54,952 bases of DNA, from NCBI GenBank assembly GCA_964367945.1, contig CAYIZZ010000002.1, forward strand, positions 1 through 54,952, written 5' to 3'. Of this stretch, positions 41,941 to 50,474 are shown piece by piece. Each line of letters opens with the position of its first letter. Position 1 is the first letter of the stretch. The position numbers and the translations under genes are program-made. The stretch comes from JAAYCI01 sp964367945 (GTDB taxonomy: Bacteria > Bacillota > Clostridia > Oscillospirales > Ruminococcaceae). Below the pieces are notes generated by a model. It was not told where the DNA came from. It did not search any database and worked only from the letters and a program-made list of their open reading frames with translations.

Positions 41941-42050
41941 TAAAACATATAGCTTTTGTTACATCTGTCGCAGGCATAATAAACAAAAAGTTTTGTTTAT
42001 TATGCCTGCGACAGCAAGCAATCCACTTGCCATCGCAGTGTAAAACATAT
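41941..42050. repeat. Perfect 24-bp inverted repeat with competing hairpin and 10-bp flanking repeats
   Basis: Positions 41965-42014 form a 24-bp perfect stem if the innermost bases pair, with a two-base centre. CTGCGA at 42006-42011 can instead pair with TCGCAG at 42033-42038, with an inner GCAAG/CTTGC stem (42014-42018 with 42026-42030), so the two hairpins exclude each other. TAAAACATAT occurs at 41941-41950 and again at 42041-42050. The element lies in the flgE-flbD gap. No T-run follows on the minus strand, so it is not a plain terminator. Confidence 0.85.
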
Positions 42051-42055
42051 TAATT

Positions 42056-43756
42056 TTAACGTTTCAGGTTGATAAGTTCTTCCAGCATAGTATCACTTAC
42101 TGTGATTATACGACTGTTTGCCTGATATCCACGCTGTGTGGTAATCATATCGGAAAACTCACGAGAAAGGTCCACATTAGACAATTCAAGCGTACCGCCT
42201 ACCAACTGACCCACGCCGCCTAAACCCGGCTGGTTTATGATAGGCTCGCCACTGTTGGCACTAACTGTGAAGTTTGTAGAACCTGATTGGTTCAAGCCTG
42301 CTGGGTTTGCAAAAGTGGCAAGGTCGATACGTCCGATGATTATCTCAGTACCTACGCTGTCCCAACCGGTGATGATACCATTTGGTGCAACACTGATACC
42401 GGTCATGTCGGCAATAGTTTGCGGGCCACCTTCGGTGCCACCTTTAAGGGCAACTGATGCTGAACCAAGACCAAGCGCATAGCTAGGTGTGGAGGGGCTT
42501 GCTGTGCCGGTGATAGCAGCATATGCTGCTGCAGTAAAGTCAGCACCATCAGCTGGTGTAGCCACTACGCCACCATTAGCATCAGTTATCCACGCATCGG
42601 TAATATCACTGAAAGTGGGACGAGCCATCTCGATAAAGTCATCAGGGCCTGAGCCTATCATGTTGAATTTACCGTCGCTGTTAGCTGTTTCTTCAATGCT
42701 ACCGGTGTATGTAACGCCACCCACATCAAGAGAAATATTCCACGTAGCCGGCGGACCCACCGCATAAGTAGCGGTATAGTTGTCCAAAGTGGCGGGTGTT
42801 ACGGTAAATGCATCACCGAAAGACGGGCCTACCTTACCTGTGGGACGAATGCCACCAAAATAACTATCAGTAGTTGAAAAATCAACATCACCGTATGTGA
42901 TACCGTAATTTGTGGAGGCAAGATCTGCGCCTGTTAAATAGCCGATATCCGGTAAATTAGCCGCAGCAAAGGGATCGTTTGTAGGATCGCCCGAATATTC
43001 CATGGTGAAAGGACCTGCCACATGTTGCTCGCCGCCATTTGCTAGCGTGATAGCGTCGTTGATAGCATTATTCACATCATCCAATGTTCTAAAGTCTTCG
43101 TTTTCATTGAAGGTGATGATGATGCCTTGGCTGGAAATAACAGCCTCGGCCATAACGCCGTCTGTCAACGTGCCCGAAGAGAAGTTAAAGCTTAAGTTGC
43201 CGTCTACACTGTTTTGACCTGCCGAAATGGTAAACTCTTTACCGTTGGCGCTGTGCTCGGCCGTGCCGGGTGCCGGCTGTACGTTCGGCAAAGCTACCGA
43301 GATACGCTCAGAGCCGGGGTCGCGGCCTGTTGGATCGCCGTTTATGCCCAGTACAAAGTTACCTTGCATATCTACAAGATTTCCGGCCGAGTCAAACTTT
43401 AGCATACCTGCACGAGTGTAGTAGTTGTTTCCTGCTGCATCTTGTACTTGGAAAAATCCTTCGCCGTCAATAGCAAAGTCCATCGCTTGATCTGTCATAC
43501 TAAAAGTAGATTGACCCATCATAAGGTCCACACTACCCACCTTGCCACCGTAACCAACGGACGAGGGGTTTATACCACCTTGTGCTGCGTTTGGCTCAGA
43601 AGCGGAGGACATGGTTTGATAATAAATATCACTAAACGCTGTGCGCGAGCTCTTAAAACCATATGTGTTTACGTTGGCAATATTATTACCAATCGTATCC
43701 ATCCTGGTTTGGTGAGAACGCATACCGGATACACCGGAATACATAGATCGTACCAT
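42056..43756 (-). CDS. flgE: Flagellar hook protein FlgE
   Basis: A 566-residue hook protein. N-terminal SMYSGVSGMRSHQTRMDTIG then NNIANVNTYGFKSSR and the C-terminal SNVDLSREFSDMITTQRGYQ then ANSRIITVSD segment are the coiled-coil ends; the FAIDGEGFFQVQ and YTRAGML core follows the rod/hook pattern. The variable middle (residues ~150-480) is Gly/Ala/Thr/Asp-rich and extends the usual 400-450 length, giving larger outer domains. ATG follows AAAGGAG. Position after flgD and the flagellar-operon protein is standard. Confidence 0.93.
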   Translation of the reverse strand: MVRSMYSGVSGMRSHQTRMDTIGNNIANVNTYGFKSSRTAFSDIYYQTMSSASEPNAAQGGINPSSVGYGGKVGSVDLMMGQSTFSMTDQAMDFAIDGEGFFQVQDAAGNNYYTRAGMLKFDSAGNLVDMQGNFVLGINGDPTGRDPGSERISVALPNVQPAPGTAEHSANGKEFTISAGQNSVDGNLSFNFSSGTLTDGVMAEAVISSQGIIITFNENEDFRTLDDVNNAINDAITLANGGEQHVAGPFTMEYSGDPTNDPFAAANLPDIGYLTGADLASTNYGITYGDVDFSTTDSYFGGIRPTGKVGPSFGDAFTVTPATLDNYTATYAVGPPATWNISLDVGGVTYTGSIEETANSDGKFNMIGSGPDDFIEMARPTFSDITDAWITDANGGVVATPADGADFTAAAYAAITGTASPSTPSYALGLGSASVALKGGTEGGPQTIADMTGISVAPNGIITGWDSVGTEIIIGRIDLATFANPAGLNQSGSTNFTVSANSGEPIINQPGLGGVGQLVGGTLELSNVDLSREFSDMITTQRGYQANSRIITVSDTMLEELINLKR

Positions 43757-43981
43757 AAATCAATTCTCCTTTTATTTAACTTGAAAGAATTGATACCGTC
43801 ATACAGAGTGTTGTGCATTACTTACACAAAATTATCCGCTTTGCTATTCTGCGGCATATTCCGCCTTTTATGCACGGAAAAATTTCGCCTGTACATACAG
43901 ACTGCGCGGTACAAATTGTGTGAAGATATTCGAAACCCGTCAATCAGTCGGGGTTTCTAAGCCTCCTGCATTAGGTCCGGC
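43757..43981 (-). other. Spacer with two hairpins upstream of flgE
   Basis: No gene is seen in this 225-base gap. It contains a stem GCGG-CATATT-CCGC (43851-43864) and a stem GAAACCC (43932-43938) with GGGTTTC (43951-43957). Neither is followed by a T-run on the minus strand. They may shape mRNA processing ahead of the abundant hook transcript. Confidence 0.5.
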
Positions 43982-44374
43982 TTATACAATGACGGTACCG
44001 TCGATGTTTGTGAACACACTGCCTTGTTGTGCCTCGCTTGTCACGGTGATTACTTTTCCTGCCATGGCATTCACGATATAAGCACTTTTGTCTATCAATA
44101 TCAGTGCATCCTGAAGTCCTTTTTCTTGTGCTAGCTGCACGCCTTTGTTCAATCTTTCCAGGTTTTGCTGTGATACATCAATCTGACGCTCCGCTACCCT
44201 GGACACTGCGTGCTTTGAAAATGTTGTGTTGCTACCAATCTCCAGCTGCTGCTGCAACACCTGCAAAAACGGAACAGATGGCCCGCTGGATTCTTGTGCT
44301 ACCGACCCTGTTTGGGAAGTCGGCAAGCCAGTAGTAATTGGGCGATTTATCTTCGTTTGATCTATAACGGCCAC
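43982..44374 (-). CDS. Flagellar operon protein (TIGR02530-like)
   Basis: A 130-residue protein of the small flagellar family found between flgD and flgE in Gram-positive operons. Its hallmark segments are FSKHAVSRVAERQI, LERLNKGVQLAQEKGLQDAL, SAYIVNAMAGKVITV and the C-terminal VFTNIDGTVIV. Function is unproven; it may help hook assembly. The frame is open upstream with an ATG, but the GTG at 44374 lies nine bases after AAGGAGG and matches the family N-terminus. Confidence 0.85.
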   Translation of the reverse strand: MAVIDQTKINRPITTGLPTSQTGSVAQESSGPSVPFLQVLQQQLEIGSNTTFSKHAVSRVAERQIDVSQQNLERLNKGVQLAQEKGLQDALILIDKSAYIVNAMAGKVITVTSEAQQGSVFTNIDGTVIV

Positions 44375-44436
44375 AATGCCTAACCTCCTTGTCAAGCATA
44401 CTAGCATAGAAGATGTTTATTTCTTCTTGCTGTTTT

Positions 44437-45195
44437 CTAAATTGTAATGGTCGAGTGCTGATAAACTGCTTCATCGCCTTCAATATTTCTAACCACTACG
44501 TTGATAAAATAAGTTTTTCCACTTTCTAGCCCTGTGATGTTGTAAGACAAGTCGCTAAGGTTTGATGCAACTCTTGTACCTTGTTTCACGTCGCTTACGT
44601 TGTCGTGATCCAAGTTTCCGTTTTCTGAGATGTATACATCATATCTCAGCTCTGCAGCTGCAGTCTCATCACTTATGGGTGCTAGCCAGCGAAGAGCAAT
44701 ACTACTTGCATCCGAGTCCATTTTAATGAGCGCCATGCCGTTTGCATCTGAAAGTTCATTTGCGGTAACCATGCTTTCTGTTGCATCAATACTCATTATC
44801 TGGCTTAGTTCATATTGATTGCCATTAACTGTAACTGTGTATGTATCGCCTGAAAGGTTCACGCTGGTAACCATGCCTGTGTCTCTGCTTACGCTACCAC
44901 CAAGGCCAAGTGTTGCCACCGTCACTGTTTTTCCGGCAAGGGTCGCCACATAGTTTGTTTGTGAATATTGGCTAAGCTCTTGCATGGCCTGCATTGAAGC
45001 AAACTGTGCCAGCTGTGCAATATACTGTGTGTCATCCACCGGATTCATGAAGTCCTGATTGGCAAGCTGCGCCACCATGAGTTGCAGAAAATCTTCAACT
45101 TTTACGGCATTTTCGCTTTCGTCTGTAAAAGGTGTGTTAACAGTTATCCCGTTATAAATACTAGATCCATTGTTGTCGATACGAATATCACTCAA
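44437..45195 (-). CDS. flgD: Hook-cap scaffold FlgD with C-terminal FN3-like domain
   Basis: A 252-residue FlgD. The conserved N-terminal region (VEDFLQLMVAQLANQDFMNP, then VDDTQYIAQLAQFASMQAMQ) is followed by a small beta domain (to ~145). Residues 160-250 look like a fibronectin type III domain: SSIALRWLAP, LRYDVYISE, YNITGLESGKTYFINVVVRN. Standard FlgD carries an Ig-like insert but usually ends sooner. TTG start with AAAGGAG eight bases before it. FlgD caps the growing hook. Confidence 0.9.
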   Translation of the reverse strand: MSDIRIDNNGSSIYNGITVNTPFTDESENAVKVEDFLQLMVAQLANQDFMNPVDDTQYIAQLAQFASMQAMQELSQYSQTNYVATLAGKTVTVATLGLGGSVSRDTGMVTSVNLSGDTYTVTVNGNQYELSQIMSIDATESMVTANELSDANGMALIKMDSDASSIALRWLAPISDETAAAELRYDVYISENGNLDHDNVSDVKQGTRVASNLSDLSYNITGLESGKTYFINVVVRNIEGDEAVYQHSTITI

Positions 45196-45216
45196 TGTAT
45201 GTTCTCCTTTCTCATG

Positions 45217-46488
45217 CTAAATATATGCATCAAGCATGTTTTGTGGTCTTTGTGCCAAAGCCTCTGCTATAGCACCAATCTCGTCTTGTCCACTCAGCGG
45301 TTCATCTTTGTAGTAAGCCGCTCCACGCATGTTTCCAAAACCTTGCTGATTTTGGTCGTTTTGCCGCTGTTGCTGCTCGGACAAAAGCTCGTACTGTTTT
45401 TCACTGAGCACTGCGCCTACTTCCACTTTCATCGGACGTAAGCTGTCGCGAAGCTGGTCTATCTCATTACCAAGCATGCGGATCGCCTCTTCACTTTTAG
45501 CAATGATGTTCAGCTGCATACCACCTTGTCCTGTAGATACCAACTTTATGGTAAGCTCGCCCAAACCTTCGGGTGCCAGCTTTATGGTAAGTGTTTCAAG
45601 ACCATTTTGAATCGCCGTTTCCACACCTGTCATCACTTGCACCTGCACCGGTACTTGTACCGCCACTTGCTCTGTGCCTAGCTGAACCATGTTCATGCCT
45701 GTGTTTGTCAAAAATGCTCCGGTGTTTACATTGTTTTGCAATGCTTCTACATCTGTAACCGGGTTTTCTGTGGCTTTGCTTGTGCCACTTGCCATTTGCT
45801 CTTTGACTAAACGCACACTGTTCATAAAGTCCATCTCAGCTTTTCCACTTTGAGAAACATTTGTGCTTTCCTGTGTCATGTTAAGCGAAAAACCACTTGT
45901 TGTATTCTCGCTTTCATTGCCTTGAAGCTGTTGCACAAACTGTAAAAAATCATTTTTGCCTGATTGTGATAACAACTGCGTAAACACATCTTGCGAAAAA
46001 ACTTCTTGTAGCTCTGGACTGTTTTGCAACATCATTTCCAGTAAGCCCTGCACGCCATTTTGCTGTAGCACTACATTCATTTCATCAAAGCTTGCCATGC
46101 CTAACATGTCTTGTAGTTGCACCGATAACATAGACATAATTTGCTGTAACGCCGCCATTTCACTGCCGTCGTCTTGCGAAAGTTTCATAAGATACCCTCT
46201 CAGCGCCGATATCATGCCTTGCAAATCTTCTTCATCCGACAAATGCTTCACATCACTTTCGTTCTGCATTTTATCAGGTTCTGAGGTTTGTACATTTTTT
46301 GACAAGCTATTATCCTGCTTTTGGGTATTGTCTTGCTTTTTCGCTGCTGGCTTTGTCTGGCTGGCCATAATGTCCAACATATTGGCAAAAGTCTCGCTTG
46401 CGCTCGTTTGATCCGCCGAAGAAGCTGTGCTACTAATATCCGGAATAACCATCGCTCCCATCGGAAGATTCATTGCATATGCATTCAT
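45217..46488 (-). CDS. fliK: Flagellar hook-length control protein FliK
   Basis: A 423-residue FliK. The long N-terminal half is Gln/Ser/Asn-rich and poorly ordered, as expected of the molecular ruler. The C-terminal domain contains LETLTIKLAPEGLGELTIKL and MLGNEIDQLRDSLRPMKVEV, which match the Flg_hook domain that contacts FlhB to trigger the export switch. ATG follows AAAGGAGGTG. The 176-base gap to fliJ has no convincing gene, although a MotE/YlxF-type gene often lies there. Confidence 0.88.
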   Translation of the reverse strand: MNAYAMNLPMGAMVIPDISSTASSADQTSASETFANMLDIMASQTKPAAKKQDNTQKQDNSLSKNVQTSEPDKMQNESDVKHLSDEEDLQGMISALRGYLMKLSQDDGSEMAALQQIMSMLSVQLQDMLGMASFDEMNVVLQQNGVQGLLEMMLQNSPELQEVFSQDVFTQLLSQSGKNDFLQFVQQLQGNESENTTSGFSLNMTQESTNVSQSGKAEMDFMNSVRLVKEQMASGTSKATENPVTDVEALQNNVNTGAFLTNTGMNMVQLGTEQVAVQVPVQVQVMTGVETAIQNGLETLTIKLAPEGLGELTIKLVSTGQGGMQLNIIAKSEEAIRMLGNEIDQLRDSLRPMKVEVGAVLSEKQYELLSEQQQRQNDQNQQGFGNMRGAAYYKDEPLSGQDEIGAIAEALAQRPQNMLDAYI

Positions 46489-46664
46489 TCTTTTTCACCT
46501 CCTTTTTACGGCATACCTTACGTAGACCCTTCATCTTTAACAGATGAAAGATATAACTGATATACCAAATTTTCAAAGTCCTGTTGCTCTTTAGCGTCTT
46601 GCCGCCATCAGAGCCATCTATTTCCATTCCACCGGGGAATAAAAACACATCCTCATACTACGCT

Positions 46665-47144
46665 TTAGCCGTTTGCCGCTTCTTCTGCGGCTTTTTCGAC
46701 TTGTGAATCCGAAAACCGCCTGCTGACAAGTTCCAGTATACGTTCATTTTCTTCTCTTGTAAGCTCAGCTTGATACTCTTCCCACTGACGCTCACGCAAC
46801 TTTTCAAGGCTTTTCACTTCCTTGTCCAGCGCAATCACTATTTGCAATTGTACTTCAATCTCTTGATCTTTAAGTGCTATAGCCGCATTCAGCTCTTTTA
46901 TTAGCTTGTCGGCATTGTCCCTGTGAAAGCTCATTTGTGTAACTTCGCTTATGCCTACGCCACTTGTGGCAGCTTTTTCTCTGAAATCAGCATCCACTTG
47001 CAACATTTGTAGCTGGGCATTATCTCTGCGTTGTTCCAGCGCCAGCCTTTGGGCACGAAGACGTGCTAAGTCATTGCGAGCACGCTCGTACATGGTGCGC
47101 TTGAAGCCAAGCATTCTTTGTAGGCTAAACTGAAATCGCTTCAT
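46665..47144 (-). CDS. fliJ: Flagellar export chaperone FliJ
   Basis: A 159-residue coiled-coil protein with no hydrophobic segment. N-terminal FQFSLQRMLGFKRTMYERAR is typical of FliJ; almost the whole length is heptad-rich and charged. FliJ acts as the rotor stalk of the FliI ATPase and couples it to the FlhA ring. It lies 12 bases after fliI. Confidence 0.87.
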   Translation of the reverse strand: MKRFQFSLQRMLGFKRTMYERARNDLARLRAQRLALEQRRDNAQLQMLQVDADFREKAATSGVGISEVTQMSFHRDNADKLIKELNAAIALKDQEIEVQLQIVIALDKEVKSLEKLRERQWEEYQAELTREENERILELVSRRFSDSQVEKAAEEAANG

Positions 47145-47156
47145 CTTCCCACTCCA

Positions 47157-48464
47157 TTACTTGGCGGCTTCTAGCATTATTTTTACCGTTTCATCATACG
47201 TGTATTTTTCTTCCACACGCTGTTTCAGCAAAACATTTATAGCATCTATATGAGCAATGGCGTCGTCCAAAACCGGGTTTGTTCCGCTTTTGTAGGCACC
47301 GATGGAAATCAAATCAACATTATCTTCATATGTAGCCATTAAGTTCCGCATTCTTCCTGCGGCTTCTTTATGTTTTGGATCTGCAATATCATTCATCAAA
47401 CGACTAATGGACGCCAGCACATCAATTGCCGGAAAATGATTTTTCTGGGCTATCTTACGACTAAGCATCACGTGACCATCTATAATACTACGCACTGTAT
47501 CTGCAATGGGCTCGTTCATGTCATCGCCCTCTACCAGTACAGTATAAATTCCGGTAATAGATCCTTTTTTAAAGTTTCCGCTGCGTTCCAGCAGTTTTGG
47601 TAGCGAGCTGTAAATGGAGGGTGTATATCCACGTGCCACCGGTGGCTCACCAATAGCAAGACCTATATCACGTTGTGCCATGCAAAAACGAGTGACCGAG
47701 TCCATCATTAATAGCACATCTTTTCCCTGATCCCTGAAATATTCCGCTACAGCGGTGGCGCTAAGTGCACATTTGTTACGAAGCATCGCCGGCTGGTCAC
47801 TGGTGGCACAAACCACCACACTGCGAGATTTACCCTCTTCACCTAAGTCTCGCTCCAAAAATTCTACCACTTCACGGCCACGTTCTCCTACCAGAGAGAT
47901 TACGTTTACGTCAGCCTTCACGTTCCTTGCCAGCATACCCATAAGCGTACTTTTACCAACACCCGAGCCGGCAAAGATTCCCATACGTTGGCCTTTACCA
48001 ATAGTGATAAAACCATCTATTGCCTTCACGCCCATTTGAATAGGTGTGTCGATACGCGGCCTGTCCATCGGGTTTGACGGCTCGCCCACAACGCTATAGT
48101 GAATACCCCTGTCCGGAATAGGCTCTCCACCATCCATCGGACGCCCAAGTGCATCAATTGTCCGGCCGATAAGCTCATCACATACGTTTATCTTTAGTTT
48201 TGTTCCGGTATTTGTTACAGTTGCTCCATATCCAATACCCTCGGTATCTTCATACGGCATAAGCAACACTTTTGATTTTTTTAGGCCCACTACCTCAGCC
48301 AAAATCTCCCTGCCGTCTGTCAAATGAATGCGACACACATCGCCTATATTGGACGCAGGACCGGTGGCTTCCACTGTCATGCCTACAATTTTGTCTATCT
48401 TACCGGTTCTTGTGTATAAATCATCTGTCGAGCGCATAATAGAGGCCAACGTAATATTTTTCAC
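47157..48464 (-). CDS. fliI: Flagellar export ATPase FliI
   Basis: A 435-residue F1-beta-like ATPase. Walker A (GSGVGKST, about 166-173), the SLVGERGREVVEFLE segment, Walker B (VLLMMDSVTR) and EPPVARGYTPSIYSSLPKLL are all intact. It powers and primes export. The frame is open upstream, but a GTG at 48464 six bases after a G8 tract fits the family N-terminus better; a TTG two codons earlier is the alternative. Confidence 0.93.
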   Translation of the reverse strand: MKNITLASIMRSTDDLYTRTGKIDKIVGMTVEATGPASNIGDVCRIHLTDGREILAEVVGLKKSKVLLMPYEDTEGIGYGATVTNTGTKLKINVCDELIGRTIDALGRPMDGGEPIPDRGIHYSVVGEPSNPMDRPRIDTPIQMGVKAIDGFITIGKGQRMGIFAGSGVGKSTLMGMLARNVKADVNVISLVGERGREVVEFLERDLGEEGKSRSVVVCATSDQPAMLRNKCALSATAVAEYFRDQGKDVLLMMDSVTRFCMAQRDIGLAIGEPPVARGYTPSIYSSLPKLLERSGNFKKGSITGIYTVLVEGDDMNEPIADTVRSIIDGHVMLSRKIAQKNHFPAIDVLASISRLMNDIADPKHKEAAGRMRNLMATYEDNVDLISIGAYKSGTNPVLDDAIAHIDAINVLLKQRVEEKYTYDETVKIMLEAAK

Positions 48465-48470
48465 AGTCAA

Positions 48471-48478
48471 CCCCCCCC
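48471..48478 (-). promoter_or_regulatory. Eight-G ribosome-binding site of fliI
   Basis: The ribosome site of fliI is an uninterrupted run of eight G's on the coding strand. Its length sets the distance from the GTG, so slippage in the run could change fliI translation. Confidence 0.65.
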
Positions 48479-48593
48479 ACTTTCTGTTTTTAAAATGCAG
48501 TATGTCCACTCAAAGCGCTATCTTTTCACTTACTTTTTATGACACACATTTCAAACAGCTCAGTATACCACAAAAGTTTAGCTTTGCATATAT

Positions 48594-49427
48594 TTATGTG
48601 GTGGTGAAATATTGTTTCAAGTTTGCTATTTGGGTTTTAAGCGATACGTCTACAATTCCAGACGGTGTCTCTATCTGTACTTCGCCTTTATCTGTAGGCA
48701 CAGCGCTCACTTCCACTTGTTCCCATGAGGCAAAAAAATCTGTCAGCTTATCTATCAGTGCTGTCATTTCTTGAGATACTTCCAGGCGAATCCAAGACTC
48801 ATTTTTTACGCCTTGCACGGCTTTTTCCACCATTTCAAACACTTCAGCATCGTTATGATCAATTTTTTTTGCAAGTACTTTCTCGGCTATTTCTATCGCC
48901 AACCATTTAAGCTGTTGCTCGTATTCTGCTTCAAAGCCCGCACGCTCAGCCTCAAATCCCGCTATTCCATTCTCCAGTTTTTCTGCTATGTCTTTTACTT
49001 CGTTCACCACTGTATCTGCGCCTTCTTTGCGGCCCTCTTCAGCAGCTTTCGTCCGAAGACTCTCTATCTCATTTTGGCTTTCTTGCAGTTTTTGGGCATG
49101 GATCTCTTCAGCTTTTCGTACAGCATCTTCAATAATCCGACCCGACTCTGCCATAGCAGCTTGCAAAATTTCTTCTTTTAACCCTGCACTGGATTTTTCT
49201 TTTGAATAATCTTTTTCAAGATCGTTCGTTGCTATAATATCTTCTTGTTTTGGCGTATCTTCATTTTCTGAAAATTCTTCTGCCATAAAAGCGTCTTGTG
49301 GGTTTTCTTCAGTGTCGTTTTTAGGCTTACTCTGTTTTTTATATGCTAAGTGACTAGACGCCAAATCACGAATCTTGACAGCATTATCCAGCACATTGAT
49401 TCCGCCAGTTTTCATCACCTTAGGCAT
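48594..49427 (-). CDS. fliH: Flagellar export regulator FliH
   Basis: A 277-residue FliH. Residues 1-85 are low-complexity and acidic, 85-165 form a coiled coil with Ala/Glu repeats, and the C-terminal domain (LKWLAIEIAEKVLAKKIDHN, then EVFEMVEKAVQGV) matches the V-ATPase E-like fold that binds FliI. FliH links FliI to the C ring. AAGGAG precedes the ATG by six bases. Confidence 0.88.
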   Translation of the reverse strand: MPKVMKTGGINVLDNAVKIRDLASSHLAYKKQSKPKNDTEENPQDAFMAEEFSENEDTPKQEDIIATNDLEKDYSKEKSSAGLKEEILQAAMAESGRIIEDAVRKAEEIHAQKLQESQNEIESLRTKAAEEGRKEGADTVVNEVKDIAEKLENGIAGFEAERAGFEAEYEQQLKWLAIEIAEKVLAKKIDHNDAEVFEMVEKAVQGVKNESWIRLEVSQEMTALIDKLTDFFASWEQVEVSAVPTDKGEVQIETPSGIVDVSLKTQIANLKQYFTTT

Positions 49428-49469
49428 TTTTTACTCCTTCGCCCACACCATTATCGTTCACCGCAATAA

Positions 49470-50471
49470 CTAAGCAATAATATCGTCTTTGCCGCCTTTA
49501 CTGATAACAAGCTCGCCCTCTTCTTCCAAGCGGCGAATGGTATCCACAACACGTTGTTGCGCTTCTTCCACGTCTTTCATGCGAACATTGTGCAAGTATT
49601 CCATGTCGCTGGCAATAGTTTCTTGTGACCGCTTTGACATGTTTTGCATAATCACACGAGAAACATCAGCATTTGCAGCTTTAAGTGCAACAGCCAAATC
49701 TTTGGTATCCACATCACGCAAGAAGCGCTGTATGGATATGTCGTCCAAGAAGATAATGTCTTCGAACACGAACATAAGCTTGCGAATATTTTCGGCAAGT
49801 TCCGGATCTTTGACACCCAAATCGTCGAAGATTTGCTTTTCTGTGCTGCGGTCTACGCTGTTCATGATCTCGGCCACATATGGCACGCCACCAAGTTCCA
49901 TAAGATCCACAGACACAATGTTTCCAAATTTCTTTTCCAAAGTAGCTTCCACTACGTTTATCACGTCTGGGGATGCTCTGTCTAGGTTTGCAATACGTTC
50001 AACTACATCCAAGCGCACTTCCGGAGCAAGCTCGCTTATAATCATGCTGGCTTGGTCTGCCCTTGCATACGATAATATCAGCGCGATAGTCTGTGGGTGC
50101 TCGTTTTGTAGTATTGAAAGCAAGTTCTTATAATCAGCCTTGCGAACAAAGTCAAATGCTTTTGTACGCAAGCTTTTAGACACACGTTCCATAAGACTTG
50201 CAGCTTGCTGTGAGCCAAATGCTTTTTCCAGTATGTCTCTTGCATAGTCCACACCACCCTCGGCGATGACCTTTTGAGTGATGCAAAGACCGTAGAAATC
50301 ATCCATAATTTCTTTTAAATCTTCTGGAGAAAGAGTTTCTAGCCTAGCCACTTCGAGCGATAACATCTCTATTTCTTCTTCACGTAGATACTTATATACC
50401 TCGGCTGCTTCATTGGTGCCAAGGGAAACAATTACTGCAGCAGCTCGTGCTTTAGGCGATAAATTAGCCAC
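49470..50471 (-). CDS. fliG: Flagellar motor switch protein FliG
   Basis: A 333-residue FliG with N, middle and C domains. The middle domain has EHPQTIALILSYARADQAS and DVVERIANLDRASPDVINVV; the C domain has MFVFEDIIFLDD and the conserved charged torque helix region SIQRFLRDVDTKDLAVALK. It binds FliF, FliM and MotA and generates torque. GTG start, three bases after the fliF stop, with AGGGGG upstream. Confidence 0.94.
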   Translation of the reverse strand: MANLSPKARAAAVIVSLGTNEAAEVYKYLREEEIEMLSLEVARLETLSPEDLKEIMDDFYGLCITQKVIAEGGVDYARDILEKAFGSQQAASLMERVSKSLRTKAFDFVRKADYKNLLSILQNEHPQTIALILSYARADQASMIISELAPEVRLDVVERIANLDRASPDVINVVEATLEKKFGNIVSVDLMELGGVPYVAEIMNSVDRSTEKQIFDDLGVKDPELAENIRKLMFVFEDIIFLDDISIQRFLRDVDTKDLAVALKAANADVSRVIMQNMSKRSQETIASDMEYLHNVRMKDVEEAQQRVVDTIRRLEEEGELVISKGGKDDIIA

Positions 50472-50474
50472 TGT

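Noticed and set aside
43932..43980. Plus-strand AAGCCTCC near a stem, reminiscent of a cyclic-di-GMP riboswitch
   Set aside because: The other conserved segments (such as the CACGCACAG-type half and the second stem-loop) are missing, and the plus strand has no gene to control there.
46489..46664. Short minus-strand open stretch in the fliJ-fliK gap with acidic, helix-like residues, a possible remnant of a MotE/YlxF gene
   Set aside because: It is under 35 codons, has no start codon or ribosome site, and no motif that I can recognise.
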